Source: Pogonophryne albipinna (lineage: Eukaryota; Chordata; Actinopteri; Perciformes; Artedidraconidae). From it: 64,000 nt of DNA. The DNA lies in contig CM053258.1 in NCBI GenBank assembly GCA_028583405.1, positions 2,235,403 to 2,299,402 on the forward strand. Reading direction: 5' to 3'. The translations under genes were made by a program, and so were the position numbers. This document shows, piece after piece, positions 1-22,084 of this stretch. The notes under the pieces are model-generated. The model had not been told where the DNA came from and did no database searches. It saw nothing but the letters and a program-made list of their open reading frames with translations. Numbering within the stretch: the first letter of the stretch is position 1; the number at the start of each line of letters is the position of its first letter.

Positions 1-137
1 TAGGTCATATCTGAGTGAGCAGCACATCTGGATTTTAAATCCTAGCCAGATGTGTGTAACAGTATAAAATGCAAATAGAAAGTTTGTTTTTAAGGCACTT
101 ACAAGGTTTAATACAAGAGAAGTTAAAGCTCCGTTAC

Positions 138-169
138 CTCTGAGAACAGGGCGGCTTTTCCGCTTCCAT
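138..169 (-). CDS. Possible first coding exon of an unidentified gene
   Basis: On the minus strand an ATG at 169-167 opens MEAEKPPCSQ and runs into a good donor (AGAG|GTAACGG, GT at 137-136). The sequence upstream (about 170-300) is moderately GC-rich and could be a 5' UTR. If real, the gene would continue off the left edge of the window in the same direction as ipcef1. I recognise no family in ten residues. A chance ATG next to a GT is an equally simple explanation. Confidence 0.2.
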
Positions 170-680
170 CTGCGGGCAAACCGAGGAGAAATGCTCGGTA
201 AAGTAATCCAGCTGGTGCCGCTGAAAGGCTGAAATGAAACCAACAAAACCCAGATAAAGTCCGCTGCTGTGTTCGCTACATCCGGTCTGAGAGTGTGGAG
301 AAAAGCAGGTTGAATTATAATAAGATTTTCTCTGGTTGTGTCGCTTCTATCCAAACTTTCCCCCCGGAGAAACCGAGAGATCCTGACCGAGCAGGAGCAG
401 CTTCAGGCGGATCTGATGATCGGAGAGAGACGGGGAGCAGAGAGAAGAACCAGAAGGAGGTCTCACTCTGATGGAGATTCTGGAGAGCGAGTTTTTTAAA
501 CAAAACCGAACAAGCGAGAGTGAAAAGGTCAAGGACAACATTTAATTATTAACAGAGGTGGGAAGTAACTCCTTTACTCAAGTACTGTACTCAAGTGCAA
601 TTTTGAGGTACTTGTACTTTACCTGAGTATTCCCATTTGCTGCTACCTTGTACTACTCCACTACATGTATTTAATCCCTT

Positions 681-909
681 GTGACCACCTATTAATACAC
701 TGGGACATAATTCATACATGGAACTACAGTTGGGGGTATTGTTCCCACACGGACATGTTATGTGTTTACTATATATGTTGTGTGCCTCCTGACTTCTCTC
801 TCTTCTTCCCGGACTGCAACCGGATAACATGACCTTAATTACTCTCTAATAAAGTACCCTTTTGCACCTTCCTTGCACCGCCTCTGACTCCCTATCTCTC
901 GGCACTACA
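681..909 (+). repeat. Left LTR
   Basis: This is the direct repeat partner of 1592-1815. It contains an AATAAA poly(A) signal near 849. The main differences from the right LTR are a small indel at the 5' end and a 10-bp insertion near 870-880. Confidence 0.75.
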
Positions 910-1591
910 CTGGTGACCCTGACAACGTCTCGAGAAGTTTCCGGGACGGACCGAACACGGCAAAAGAAACGCAAGTTTTTTTCTCGAAATGCCGGGATTT
1001 TTGGAATCGTCCGTGGCTGCCACCGGCACGCGGACTGAGGCTCGGTGCACGCCCCGCAGAAGAGCTGGGGACGTTGCTCGCCATTCCCGCATCGGCCTTC
1101 CAACCAACAGGGGATGGACCCGATTGCTACCTCGTGGGGTTGTTTCTTCGGGACGTGCGGCTGGACCCTGTCTGGCCTCTCATCTGTCCACGGCTCCTTC
1201 CTCCCGGGGAGACTGCTCCTGCCTCCCGGGGATACCTCAAGGCTTGCCAAGGATTTCGTGCCCGCTGCCGCTGTGCTTTTGCCTGCGGCCGGGTTGCGCC
1301 CCTTCCTCCCGGGGTGACTACTCCTGCCTCCTTGGGATACCGCTCCGTCCTTCCGGGGACTTCATTCGCCACGACACCTACTGCGGCCCCCTTACGATGG
1401 CCTGTTCCGGCCCGCCCCCGGTGTGGGTGCCCTCGCCCTCGTTAGGGCCCCTACCCTCTCCTGCGGCCCCCTTTCGTCGGCCCGTTCCGTGGCCCGGCCC
1501 TCACCTGCGACCCCACCCTCCTCGACCCCTTTGGTGCTACCTCCCGGACGCGGGGATTTTTTTTGCCATGTTTGAATTCTGGGGGGGCTTA

Positions 1592-1815
1592 TGTGGTGAC
1601 CACCTATTAATACACTGGGACATAATTCATACATGGAACTACAGTTGGGGGTATTGTTCCCACACGGACATGTTATGTGTTTACTATATATGTTGTGTGC
1701 CCTCCTGACTTCTCTCTCTTCTTCCCGGACTGCAACCGGATAACATGACCTTAATTACTCTCTAATAAAGTACCCTTTTTGCACCGCCTCTGACTCCCTA
1801 TCTCTCGGCACAACA
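1592..1815 (+). repeat. Right LTR
   Basis: Starts TGTGGTGACCACC directly after a G-rich polypurine-like tract and ends ACAACA, followed by the CCCTT target duplication at 1816-1820. It matches the left LTR almost base for base. Confidence 0.75.
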
Positions 1816-2129
1816 CCCTTTAGTTACTTCACAGATGTGAAATCTAATCAAGTGTTAAATCAGACTTTAGTTCCATCTGGAGTAAATCCACCAGCTACCC
1901 TGCAGTCTACAAAGTCATTCAGACTAGCTGCACCTTCACCAGCTTTGAGAACACTTTCATGATCAATCATTATAAAACATATCATATATATTATTCTGAA
2001 ATGGACCAATCTGCACAACGACTACTTTTACTGTCTTTCACTATATTTTGATGAGAATACTTTTATACTTTCACTTGAGGAACATTTTGAATGCAGGACT
2101 TTTACTGTAACAGAGTATTCCTACACTCT

Positions 2130-2490
2130 GGTACTTCTACTTTCACTCAAGTACAAGATCTGAGTACTTCTACTTTTACTCAAGTACAAGATCTGAATAC
2201 TTCTACTTTTAATCAAGATCTGAGTACTTCTACTTTTACTCAAGTACAAGATCTGAGTACTTCTACTTTTACTGAAGTACAAGATCTGAGTACTTCTACT
2301 TTTACTCAAGTACAAGATCTGAGTACTTCTACTTTTACTAAAGTACAAGATCTGAGTACTTCTATTTTTACTCAAGCACAAGATCTGAGTACTTCTACTT
2401 TTACTCAAGTACAAGATCTGAGTACTTCTACTTTTACTCAAGCACAAGATCTGAGTACTTTTACTCAAGTACAAGATCTACAGTCTAATA
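2130..2490. repeat. 33-bp minisatellite, about 11 copies
   Basis: The unit runs from one GAGTACTTCTACTTTTAC to the next with a 33-bp period; some copies are shortened or carry single changes. It grew from the terminal sequence of the surrounding repeat. Because 33 is divisible by 3, both strands show short open frames. These are by-products of the repeat, not genes. Confidence 0.85.
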
Positions 2491-2675
2491 TTAATCTGTG
2501 TTAATCTGACTCTTGTTATACCTCAGAGTGATTCATCCTTCATTGTCTGCAGCTCATAGAAGATCTTTGCCACGTCTCTGCCGCTGAATGTAATGATGAC
2601 TCTGTGGCGCCATCTGCCGGTGAAAATACTGCATTACACAGCAGTGTGTAAGGAGACCACTCCCACACTGTAGAA

Positions 2676-4273
2676 CAGGGGTGCCCACACTAGTTTGGCT
2701 GGTGAGCTACTTTTGAAATGACCAGCTCACCGAGGTCTACCAACCAAAAATAAAATCCCAAATTGCAAGGGTTGCTGAATAACACGTTTTATTTATACAT
2801 GGGATAATAGGGCTGCAACAAACGACTCATTTGATAACCGATTAATCTATCGATTAATGAAACGATGAATCGACTATTCGGACTATTACTGTATGCCTTG
2901 CACAATTTCTCAAACGCTCTTATTTAGCCATCAACTTTTAGATTTAGCTTGAGGTTGTTTTAGGCATGTGGAAACTAACAATGAAGACAATAAAGATGAA
3001 TACTTGATTCAAAAATACATATATTATTAAATTAACTTGACATATTTTGAACAAAATTAACATTGCTTTTTATTTAAATTAAATTAAATTAATTGTTTGT
3101 TTGTAGCCTTTATTTAACCAGGTGAAAGCCCCTTGAGATCAAAAGATCTCTTTTTCAAGGGTGACCTGCAAAATATATATATATATTTCACATCAAAAGA
3201 AACAACAATGTTTTAACAAATCGTATTAAATAATCTGATGACAGAACTGTGAACAGAATAGCTGAAACTTTAACAAAATAAAAAGTAACTCAGTTTCCTC
3301 TAATCATTAACCCATGTTTGTATAATGTAGTTAACTCCGTGTGTTGCTGCTAGCATACATAATAAGACCTGACGTGGAAATGTTCCTCGTGGACGGGGCT
3401 ACAGAGCTACTAGAAAGACAGTCGAACCCGGTGCATTCCTCCGTCTGAATGTGGAGCACTTTTGCTAAATGTTTAGACATATTGCTCGTGTTACCACCCT
3501 CACATGATAAACTCTCTTGGCAAGGAGCATTATCCACATCGAGACGGGTAACATTTAAGCACAAATTGGAGCGCTTCTCTCCGCCATCTCCTCCGTGTGT
3601 TGCTGCATGTAGCAGCCGCGTGTGTGTAAACTGCCCCGCCCCCTCGCACACAGACGAGAGAGAGATCTCGTCTGGATTGGAAAGGTCAAAAATACACCGA
3701 CCAGAGACGCATTTGTTTGTCTTTTTGCATGTTAGAAACGAGTTGGCGACACTAAGACTGCGAGATAATGTTTGTGTAGCAATAATACATGACCTTTCTC
3801 TTTCTCAACTCGCTACTCGGAGGGAAGTCGCTGTCATATGCCTTGTGAACACTTCGATAATGCCTCTCCACGTTACCTTTCTTTGGCAGAGCGACGCTTG
3901 CTTTACAAATAAGGCAAATAACCTTTGAATGTGACATCACAACAAAATATTCTTCCTCCAATTCTGGGTGGAAGTGGTATGTCTGTAGCTTCTTGCTCGG
4001 TCCAGCACTCATTTTGTTGTTTGTCTCTTGTTTGTCTCTTTAACTTAATTTGAGTTTTCTCGGCACTTGACTGATTTTGTATCGCTTTGCATTCTGGGTT
4101 AACAGACTGGAAAGCGATAGGTCGCTTTTTCTGTCAATCAAGTAAAGTCCTGAATTAAGTGGCAGGGAGGCCAAGGGAGGAGGGATCAAAACCTGTTTTG
4201 TCTATTTTAACGGAGCTGGATTTATTTTAATTTTTATGAATGACTCGCGATCTACCAGCGTTGCCTCCGCGTC
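2676..4273 (-). mobile_element. Degenerate hAT-like transposon carrying a ZBED-like fragment
   Basis: Begins CAGGGGTGCCCACAC and is flanked by CTGTAGAA (2668-2675) and CTCTAGAA (4274-4281), an 8-bp target duplication with one mismatch. The minus strand encodes an N-terminal transposase or ZBED-like segment. The middle holds further insertions: an AGGGCTGCAACAAACGA repeat from about 2806, and a LINE 3' tail near 3105-3170. The terminal inverted repeats are poorly preserved, so the boundaries are moderately supported. Confidence 0.55.
3752..4012 (-). pseudogene. hAT/ZBED transposase N-terminal remnant
   Basis: Eighty-six minus-strand residues begin MSAGPSKKLQTYHF. They contain a zinc-finger pattern, C-L-I-C followed by an H-Y-R-S-V-H end, with KKGNVERHYRSVH as the best-preserved stretch. 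This resembles the BED-type finger at the start of ZBED, GTF2IRD2 or EPM2AIP1-like proteins derived from hAT transposases. The catalytic region is absent. It lies inside the hAT-like element and is not a host gene on this evidence. Confidence 0.6.
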
Positions 4274-4900
4274 CTCTAGAACATACCCCGTTATAAGCAG
4301 TGGCGTAGCCAGGAATTATTGTGTGGGTGGGCCAGGGGGAGACTTATTGAGCGTGGGGTATGAGCTGAAACTTCATTAATGATTTTATTTATTTTTTAAT
4401 GCCCTAATTAAACATAAGCCTAAACCAGCAGTGAAAACAAAAACAAAGGCACGGCGGCCTCAGAATGTGTAAAACTGACTTCCACGTGACGTAGCTCAGC
4501 GGCCACAGGTTGGTTATCCTTGTCGCACGGTGGGCACACACAGAGTGTTTTCATATTCAGCACATGTGTACACGCTTCACTGCAGACCTCAAGAAGGAAT
4601 AAGACTTTCATTCACTCACGGAAAAACTTACTTTACTTACTAATTTACTCACGGTAAAAAGAAAAATGCACTCCCTTTGTCATGAAGGTGGAATCTAACT
4701 ACATCCAGAATACGTTTTATTGGATCCAGGCGAGAAACATGTTTATTTCTGCTGTAAATTTGGGCATTTTAAAATGGGGTCAATGGGAATTGCTCCCTTC
4801 TGCATCCACCCCCTCCTGGCCACTAGATGAACTGCAGTTTGTGGCACTTCCTTCTGGGCTTGTCAGGAACGTCAAAATCGCTATGACGCGCTGATTGGCT

Positions 4901-4965
4901 GTGGGTGGGTCAGACGTGCGTGTGGGTGGGTCAGACGTGCGTGTGGGTGGGTCAGACGTGCGTGT
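4901..4965. repeat. 21-bp tandem repeat, 3 copies
   Basis: The word GTGGGTGGGTCAGACGTGCG starts at 4901, 4922 and 4943. Confidence 0.85.
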
Positions 4966-5394
4966 AACATTTCAAACATTTCAAATGTTACTTAAATGTA
5001 AGAAAAAAGTACTTTTAATAAACTACATATAATTAAAATATTATCACTAATGCATTAAAGTAAAATAATCATTTCAATGTTCTTTTTTTGGTTGAGTTAT
5101 AAATAATTTTAACCTATTAACTAATTATTAATATGATTTGATAGAAATCTGTTGATTTGTATCAATATAATACAAAATAAATAATAATAAAATGATATTA
5201 ATATTGTAATAAAACTACTGCTAATAATAATAAAAATAATTAAAATACTAATAAAAAAATATTGTAAAAATTATACAATAATATTAAAATAAACAAATAA
5301 TAATAATAATTCACAAAGTGCACGATGTGGTGGAAGCAGAATTTAAACACTTAAGTGAGGCAAACAAAGTCAAGGTGTTTAATACAAATAATAC

Positions 5395-5470
5395 AAAAAT
5401 AGAAAACAATAAAATAGAAAACAATAAAATAGAAAACAATAAAATAGAAAACAATAAAATAGAAAACAAT
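5395..5470. repeat. 15-bp tandem repeat, about 5 copies
   Basis: The unit AAAACAATAAAATAG is repeated without change in AT-rich DNA. Confidence 0.85.
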
Positions 5471-5656
5471 ACCATGACATGAAAAATAATATTAAGAATA
5501 TGAATAAGATAACGATATTTGTGCAGCTTTAATAAACACATATCAATATTATATATTATTATATATTAGTACAGTGTGAATGGATATAAATCACATTAAA
5601 GTGAAATACATAAGAGTCACTTGGTGTTTGTTTTGATTTTCAGATTCTAAAAGCGT

Positions 5657-14609
<8,953 letters not shown>

Positions 14610-14649
14610 CTTAAGGAGAAACATCACAACATTGTATAAAAACAATACA

Positions 14650-14996
14650 ACACAATACAAAGGGGCTTTATTGGCATGACCACATTTTAAATTACCAAAG
14701 CATTCTGCACAAGGCGTTATAACAGAACACAAAAAGAAACACTACACATACATGTCAGCAAAACATGTGGAACAACAGCAAAACACAAAACAAACTGTAT
14801 ATGCCAACAACGTGCAAATAAAAAGTGAAGGAAAGGAAATGAAAGCAAAGGAGAGGAAACGAGGTGAGGAGAGAAAGGGAAAGGAAATGAGCAAAAGGAG
14901 AGGAAACAAGAAGGAAACAAGGTGAGGAGAAGAGTGTTTTCCAATAACAGAGTGTCTATTCTGTTGTGTTTATGTGTGTCTGTATGTGTGTTTGTT

Positions 14997-15031
<35 letters not shown>

Positions 15032-15397
15032 TCACTCACTGCTCCTGAGGTTGTGGCAGGTAAAAACGTATTCTGCTATATATAATATCCTGCTTTATAT
15101 TTTGTTACCGTACTTTTTTTTAGTTTTGTGTATCTTATTTATGTAATATTAAATTACATTATACATAATATTCACAACATCTTCTTACTTGCTTGTCTAT
15201 CGGTGTCTAACTATGTTTGTGGCTTTGTTTATCCATGTATTTAAACATATGTGTGCAAAAAAAAATGCAAAATCCTAATTTCTTTGCAGTAAACAACGTC
15301 CCAGTTGAGCTTGATGATCATTCCTACATTGTAGTGATATTTAATTGTGGTTTCAGAGACTAAATACCACAAAACCCCCTAAAAAAGGTCGTCTTAC
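14650..15397. other. Gap between ipcef1 exon and putative upstream exon
   Basis: Contains short GAAAGGAAA-rich tracts (14820-14930), a (TG)n run at 15000-15030 and AT-rich sequence. I see nothing else. Confidence 0.5.
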
Positions 15398-15443
15398 CTG
15401 CAGCAGTGTGTCGTCTCTGCAGCTCAGCAGAGGAGGAAGCTGC
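15398..15443 (-). CDS. ipcef1: Putative upstream ipcef1 exon
   Basis: A 46-nt segment lies between an acceptor (TTCTCACAG|GC) and a strong donor (GCTGCAG|GTAAGA). Its frame AASSSAELQRRHTAA joins in phase to AMSRRR of the next exon, and the QRR-type basic cluster is where human IPCEF1 has QKPRRK. It has no ATG, so an earlier exon would be needed. Support is the splice sites and phase only. Confidence 0.45.
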
Positions 15444-15554
15444 CTGTGAGAATGTCTACAGCGAACACAGACACACACCACAAAGACCAAATCACACACA
15501 AACACACACTAGCAGCATGACGTTGTGCAACCAACCAATTAGCATTTCCAGTTC

Positions 15555-17105
<1,551 letters not shown>

Positions 17106-19153
17106 TTAACCTCTTAAGCCCTGAGCCTGTTTTTCAGGTTTCAGGCTCGAAAATGCCACTAACACAACAAAGACTATATCTTCACTTCTAAAAGGGGTAA
17201 ATTAATCATCTTTTCTCTCAAAGCAAGGTTACATCTGTGAGTTGGATGTAGAAGTGTCAGAATCAATATAGATGTTTTTATTTTAAAGTAAATTCAGATG
17301 GAACATAGTAAAAACATGTAAATTCTAATGTCCGCCTAAAAAAACCCCATTACTTATAGTAAAAACCACCCTTGAATGATGGGTTAGTAGACTAAAAGCT
17401 TTAGGAATCCAAACTATAACATATAATAAGTACCCTGTATCAAGATTGATGCAAAACAAGTGAAATTTGACCTTTTTAGAGAGGTTTAGAAAAATAAAGT
17501 CCAGGCGGACTCACCTCTGGGTAATTTGGGAACCATCAGTTCCATTTGAACTTTTTCACTGTAAAAATCATTTTATTACTTTGAATTTTCACTATAGGTA
17601 TTCATTCCATCCAAATACAACTGTTGTGAAAAAAAAAAAAAAAAAAAAAATATATAAGAACATACTCTGTTATCCTCTTAGGCAAGGCAAGTTTATTTAT
17701 ATAGCACTTATAGGCCCCACGGACCGAAATCGCGTCATTTGCAGGAAACAACGTCTAAGGAACCTTACTATTTAATAAACTATGAATATTTTATATCCAT
17801 ATAACGGGAAAAAACTCATTTAACTGATCTTTTTCATTTATTTTTTCAAAAAAAAACACAATGCTAACAGTGAGCATCTGAATTAGCCCCGAGCGAAAAA
17901 TGCTAACCTATTACTGCACCGAAAATCACTCCTAGCTCCCTTATTACTTATCCTAGCTCCCTTATTACTTATCCTAGCTGCACATCCAACACATCGTTTT
18001 TGATCGTAAAGACACAGAATCTAACGGTGCCCACCTCAACACTGAAAGATACAAACTTGCGACGTTATCAACAAAAACGTACATCAAAACAAGTGGCGCT
18101 AGGTACTAGCATGCGCTAGGCTAATGGCTTACCTTCCTCTTTGCCTGGTCTAAACTGGTCTTCAATGGCATTAAAACGATAAAAACGATGATGTAGTTAA
18201 TCCATAGGTTAATATCCAATGTTGCTGTGTCCCCTTTGAAATGTTCTGATAATCTATAAGCAATAAAACTGCAATTCCGTTATCTGCTGTCCGCTCTGTG
18301 CTCCGTGTGCTCTGGGTTCTGCTGTAATGCCTGCTGTTACGTAGTAAACAATAAATGAAGCCGCCTGCGTAAAGTACTTAAACTGGCTGGCATTCTTTAT
18401 ACTTTACGCAGGACCATATCTCTGGAACCCATTGGTCGATTCGTGTGATTTACACCTTTTTCTTAACCATCAGAACCAATAGAATCGATGGGCAGTTCCC
18501 AAATCAACGTAAACATTACCATAGCGGACGTAATAGAGAAGCGAACAAAGCATATCTGAAAGTGCACGTCTGGACGGCAATATGTTATACCCAGTATATT
18601 GCCATAAATATGATGAAGGATTATCAGTCAAAATTTCTACGTGACACAAAGACATTGGATTAACCTTGAGCGGCGTTTTTATTCCGGTGAACACAACTTT
18701 TGATCACAAATCAAAAAAGGTAAGACGAAATTATTGTAATATTTTTTAAACCGGATGTTGTTTACTTTCTCTTTTCTGGCTGATAGCTCCGCAATTCGGG
18801 GTCCTACAGTGATGATATTACATGTCTGGAATCTGTGGAGTCTCAGCTTTAAATCGTATATCTTGTTTGTGCAGTTACGATAAGTAATAAGGGCATTTCT
18901 ACCGTGAGTGCTGTGCAAAATCCGTTAGCATTAGTTAGCATTTTTTCGCTCCATGCTAATTCAAAGGCTTGGTATTACTCTTGTGTTTCTTTTAGCTAAA
19001 AATGGTTCACATTGTCAGTTAGCGGAGTTTCTTAGCGTTAAAAGGGTATGGAACATTAATAGTTTCATAAATGTTAAGAAGCCCTGAGACATAGTCTCGT
19101 AAAAAAACTGTGGGGGGGGTCCACTGGGGGGACCCTCGGGCTTAAGAGGTTAA
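17106..19153. mobile_element. TTAA-flanked DNA transposon, about 2 kb, non-autonomous
   Basis: TTAACCTCTTAAGCCC at the left end mirrors GGGCTTAAGAGGTTAA at the right end, so the termini are perfect inverted repeats next to TTAA. This is the insertion signature of piggyBac-type elements. Inner sequence (TTACTTATC, ATCCATAGGTTAAT, GCATTAAAACGA) also occurs in the element at 22085-23616. No transposase frame was seen. Confidence 0.8.
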
Positions 19154-19372
19154 GCAAACATCAGAGGATCCAAAATGCCGCCCTGAGGAACTCCGTCAAA
19201 AGGATTTTCATAAATATACACAAGAGTTCTTCAGAAAACGTCAAGATGAACCACTGAAGTTGTTTAAGGGCAGGAAACCAAACTTAAAATACTTTATATC
19301 AGCTAAATGTACTTGAAACTTCAAAGTCAATTGAGTCAATCAAAGTATATGCAAATGTAATGACGAATTAAC

Positions 19373-20597
19373 TTAAAGGGGACCTATCATGCAAAATGCA
19401 CTTTTTGATGTCTTTTATACATACACGTGTCCCCGGTGTGTCGGGGAACTCACGCAGCGTCAGAAAATAAAACCCTCTCTCTTTTCCTCCGTACCCAAAT
19501 CTCTAAAAACGGAGCTACAACAGAGCTGATCCAGATTTGCGTCCGATATGACGTAATATCTGAAATGTGGACCCACGGCCCAATCAGAAACGTTGCTATC
19601 AGAAACAATGCCCGACTGTTTTGGACGTAATATGGTCGGTGTTTACATTAGCATCGCTAACACTCAGAGCTAACCTGTACTGGAGAGCATGTGTGTGAAG
19701 AAGCAGGAAGTAAAAAGGAACTCACCTTGTGGTATAACCGGCAAGAGAGAAAGCCTTTGAGCTCCAGACTGTTTCAGAGAGAATCCTTGATAATCCATGA
19801 TATGGCGTTTCATCACGGCAGCATTTATTTAGACCAGGGATTCTCAAATGGGGGTACGCGGACCCCTAGGGGTACGTTGAGGTACTGCAGGGGGTACGTG
19901 AGGTAAAAATAAATAAAAAGGTTAATTAAAAAAATACCATGCATGTTTACAAAAATAATCTTAGTACAATAAGTGAAATAGAAAACACAATTTCATATAA
20001 AATAATCCTAGAACCACTAAGGGGGTCCTCATATAAACACGTTACATTTGTGTATTGTATTTATAGTTTTTAATAATTCATTTTCATTTTGTTCATTGGT
20101 TTGTTAAACATATTAATTCAATTCAAAATCTCCTTGGAAAAATATTTTTTTCATGCATAAAGATGAAAATATCCTTAGTTTGTTGCAATGTATGCTTTAA
20201 GGAGTTAATACATCACACACTGAGGGAACATCACTCTATTGTAATTATGTATATAGGCTTTTTCTGTCAAAAATGTCCGGGGTCGGTCAGGGGGTACTTT
20301 GCTGAGAAAATGTTTCAAAGGGGGAACTTTACTGAAAACAGTTTGAGAAGCACTGGTTTAGACAGTAGCTGCCGGGTCCCGCATGAGCTCAGACCCCTCC
20401 TTATTATTTTTTATACATTTTTTACCCAAAATCAGCACTTTTGAAACAGGAAGTGAAATAGAGGGATATGAGGCATGGCTAGAACGGGTGATGTTTGGTA
20501 TTTTGAGCAAAACACTTCATAGACATGTTTTTTATATGTTTTTATATATCTGAGACCTATGTTATTGCCTAAAAATAGCACGATAGGTGACCTTTAA
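19373..20597 (+). mobile_element. TTAA-flanked MITE, interrupted copy
   Basis: Ends are TTAAAGGGGACCTATCATGC and GCACGATAGGTGACCTTTAA. It is the same family as 38043-38733, in opposite orientation. The length here exceeds its sister's because an hAT-like element is inserted at 19835-20355. Near 19425-19440 it contains one unexpanded copy of the motif that forms the 37-bp arrays. Confidence 0.85.
19835..20355. mobile_element. hAT-like MITE nested in the TTAA element
   Basis: Termini are CAGGGATTCTCAAAT and GTTTGAGAAGCACTG. The flanks are TTTAGAC on the left (19828-19834) and GTTTAGAC on the right (20356-20363). The sister element at 38 kb shows the uninterrupted site with a single GTTTAGAC (minus strand, near 38269-38276). 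Confidence 0.85.
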
Positions 20598-20599
20598 AT

Positions 20600-21599
20600 G
20601 TAGGTTTGAGAAAACGGTAAAATCTCTTAAAGTCAACAGTGTTTTTGGGATTTAACATTTAAATTTCACTCATTATATCAGCAAAATATACTTTCAAAAT
20701 TGAGCTCATTGTTTCTGTTAGAGTTCATAAGTTATTCTGATTGATGCTATTAAAAGGATTTCATTTGTTCTCATATTACGAAGTCATCATTACGTTTTTT
20801 TATTTACAAAAACGTTTAGACTGCTTTCTTAAAATGTATAAAAGTCATAAAAAATGGCAATTGGCAATATTTGTTTTCATTAAAATGTCATTAATGTTGT
20901 TACCTAGCATGCTCCACCTGTATGGTTTAAACAATCAGTTAAATATGTCTCCTAAAAAAAATGTTTATAATATTACTGTTGCAACTTTTAAGGCGTTTGT
21001 GAAGCTTCAGGAACATTTTGAATTAACAGGGTCGAGCTCTTATGTCTTTTGCCTTCTCATAAACTGAAAGGCACACATTTGATAAAATAAAAACACTCTA
21101 TAAAACATATTTACAGTCAAAGATAAGAGGCACCAGCGGCTCCTGAGACCGAGAGGGTAAGATAGACGCAGCAGAAGCAGCTCTAACATTTGGAAATGCT
21201 TCATCATTCTTAAACTGAAAACACTGAAGGTGGATTATTTGCTCTGAATCTGAACTTGTCTTTGAACCCCAAGGCCTTAAATGTGAAGCAATACAAATAA
21301 ACCAAAATCTGTTGAGAACAAAAACCAGCTTCATTCGCACAGATTAAGGCTGCGACAGACATTTGAAGGTTTTTGGAACGGTTAAAGACTCAACAACTTT
21401 CGGTTCCTATTGTTTTGACTTGAGTTTGACTTTCTGTACGGAAGCTCAGCAGGTCCAAACTTTGTGAGTGAAAGCTTGTTTTCAGCAGACGTTGAAAAGT
21501 GCAGTTTTTATCAACATCAGAAACTGGTGTAGATATTCTCAGTGAAATGCTTAGTTATCAGTTGTATGGAAACAAAAATGTTATTTCTTTATGTATATG
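20600..21599. other. Between genes; possible cnksr3 3' UTR
   Basis: AT-rich and largely unique. On the minus strand, around 21110-21340, it is less AT-rich and could be transcribed UTR of cnksr3, but I have no direct signal. Confidence 0.3.
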
Positions 21600-21796
21600 G
21601 AGGCGTGTGGCGCAGTGGACTAGTGCGCTGGTGTTGGGATCAGGGGAGCACAGGTTCAAACCCCACTGCAGTCAGCATGTCGTTGTGTCCCTGAGACACT
21701 TCACCCCAAATTGCTCCTGTGGGGATTGTTCACAGTATTGAGTATGTAAGTCGCTTTGGATAAAAGCGTCTAACAAGTGACATGTAATGTAATGAT
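21600..21796 (+). mobile_element. tRNA-derived SINE
   Basis: A-box-like TGGCGCAGTGGAC and B-box GGTTCAAACCCC (21653-21664) are followed by a tRNA-unrelated body and the tail GTCGCTTTGGATAAAAGCGT typical of fish SINEs, ending in short ATGTA repeats. It cannot fold into a functional tRNA as read. Confidence 0.85.
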
Positions 21797-22084
21797 GAAA
21801 TGTACAAGAAGGTTTTAGCAGCTAATTCCACTCCAATGTGTCTCTAAAGAGGTTTGTTTCAGATGTGGTGGTTGCTTCATTCCTCTTTGCATATGTAGGA
21901 TTTTCCAGCTTGGATAAACTTTGAAATGTCTTTTTAAACTCAACTCCATGTTTTCATTCAGTCTGTGGATCCTCACTGAGTCTTATGTAATGTTCAACGG
22001 ATTAATCTTCCATTAAAAAACACTTTTGTTGTAGAAGTCATCAACGTCGGAAGTGTTCATCCTGAGGAAGCCATACATGTAAGT

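Larger units (their letters stand above)
681..1815 (+). mobile_element. Small non-autonomous LTR retrotransposon
   Basis: Two near-identical direct repeats, about 681-909 and 1592-1815, contain the same TATTAATACACTGGGAC and AATAAAGTACCC words and end in CACTACA or CACAACA. The 5-bp sequence CCCTT flanks both sides (676-680 and 1816-1820). A G-rich polypurine-like run (GGGGGGG) lies just before the right LTR, and a TGGTGACCC primer-site-like stretch follows the left one. The interior is only about 680 bp and shows no gag, protease, reverse transcriptase or integrase. This fits a TRIM-like or deleted element mobilised in trans. Strand is set by the polypurine tract and poly(A) signals. Confidence 0.8.
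558..2500. mobile_element. Teleost interspersed repeat (AAGTA/AGTAC-rich), split by an LTR element
   Basis: The left part (558-680) begins GAGGTGGGAAGTAACTCC and is full of ACTCAAGTACT-type words. It resumes at 1821 and ends in the tandem array at 2130-2490. The same vocabulary recurs at 31120-31230 and 33770-33880, at 39130-39320 and at 62960-63165, so this is a dispersed family. No transposase is visible. The element is cut into two parts by the LTR element at 681-1815. Confidence 0.6.
4282..5656. other. Region 3' of ipcef1; AT-rich, no gene seen
   Basis: I see no convincing exon. The stretch holds three tandem copies of a 21-bp unit (about 4901-4965), very AT-rich sequence at 4980-5310, and five copies of a 15-bp unit (about 5395-5470). 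The end of the ipcef1 3' UTR must lie in it. The only poly(A)-like hexamer I noticed on the minus strand near the stop is an ATTAAA at about 5533-5528, which is weak evidence. Confidence 0.5.

Noticed and set aside
2091..2504. 137-residue repetitive protein (LSTSTFTQVQD)
   Set aside because: The 33-bp unit keeps frame by arithmetic; it is a transposon-derived tandem repeat with no splice or conservation support.
21653..21664. tRNA gene suggested by the B-box
   Set aside because: The A and B boxes belong to a SINE with a fish SINE tail; no full cloverleaf. The same applies at 28615-28625.
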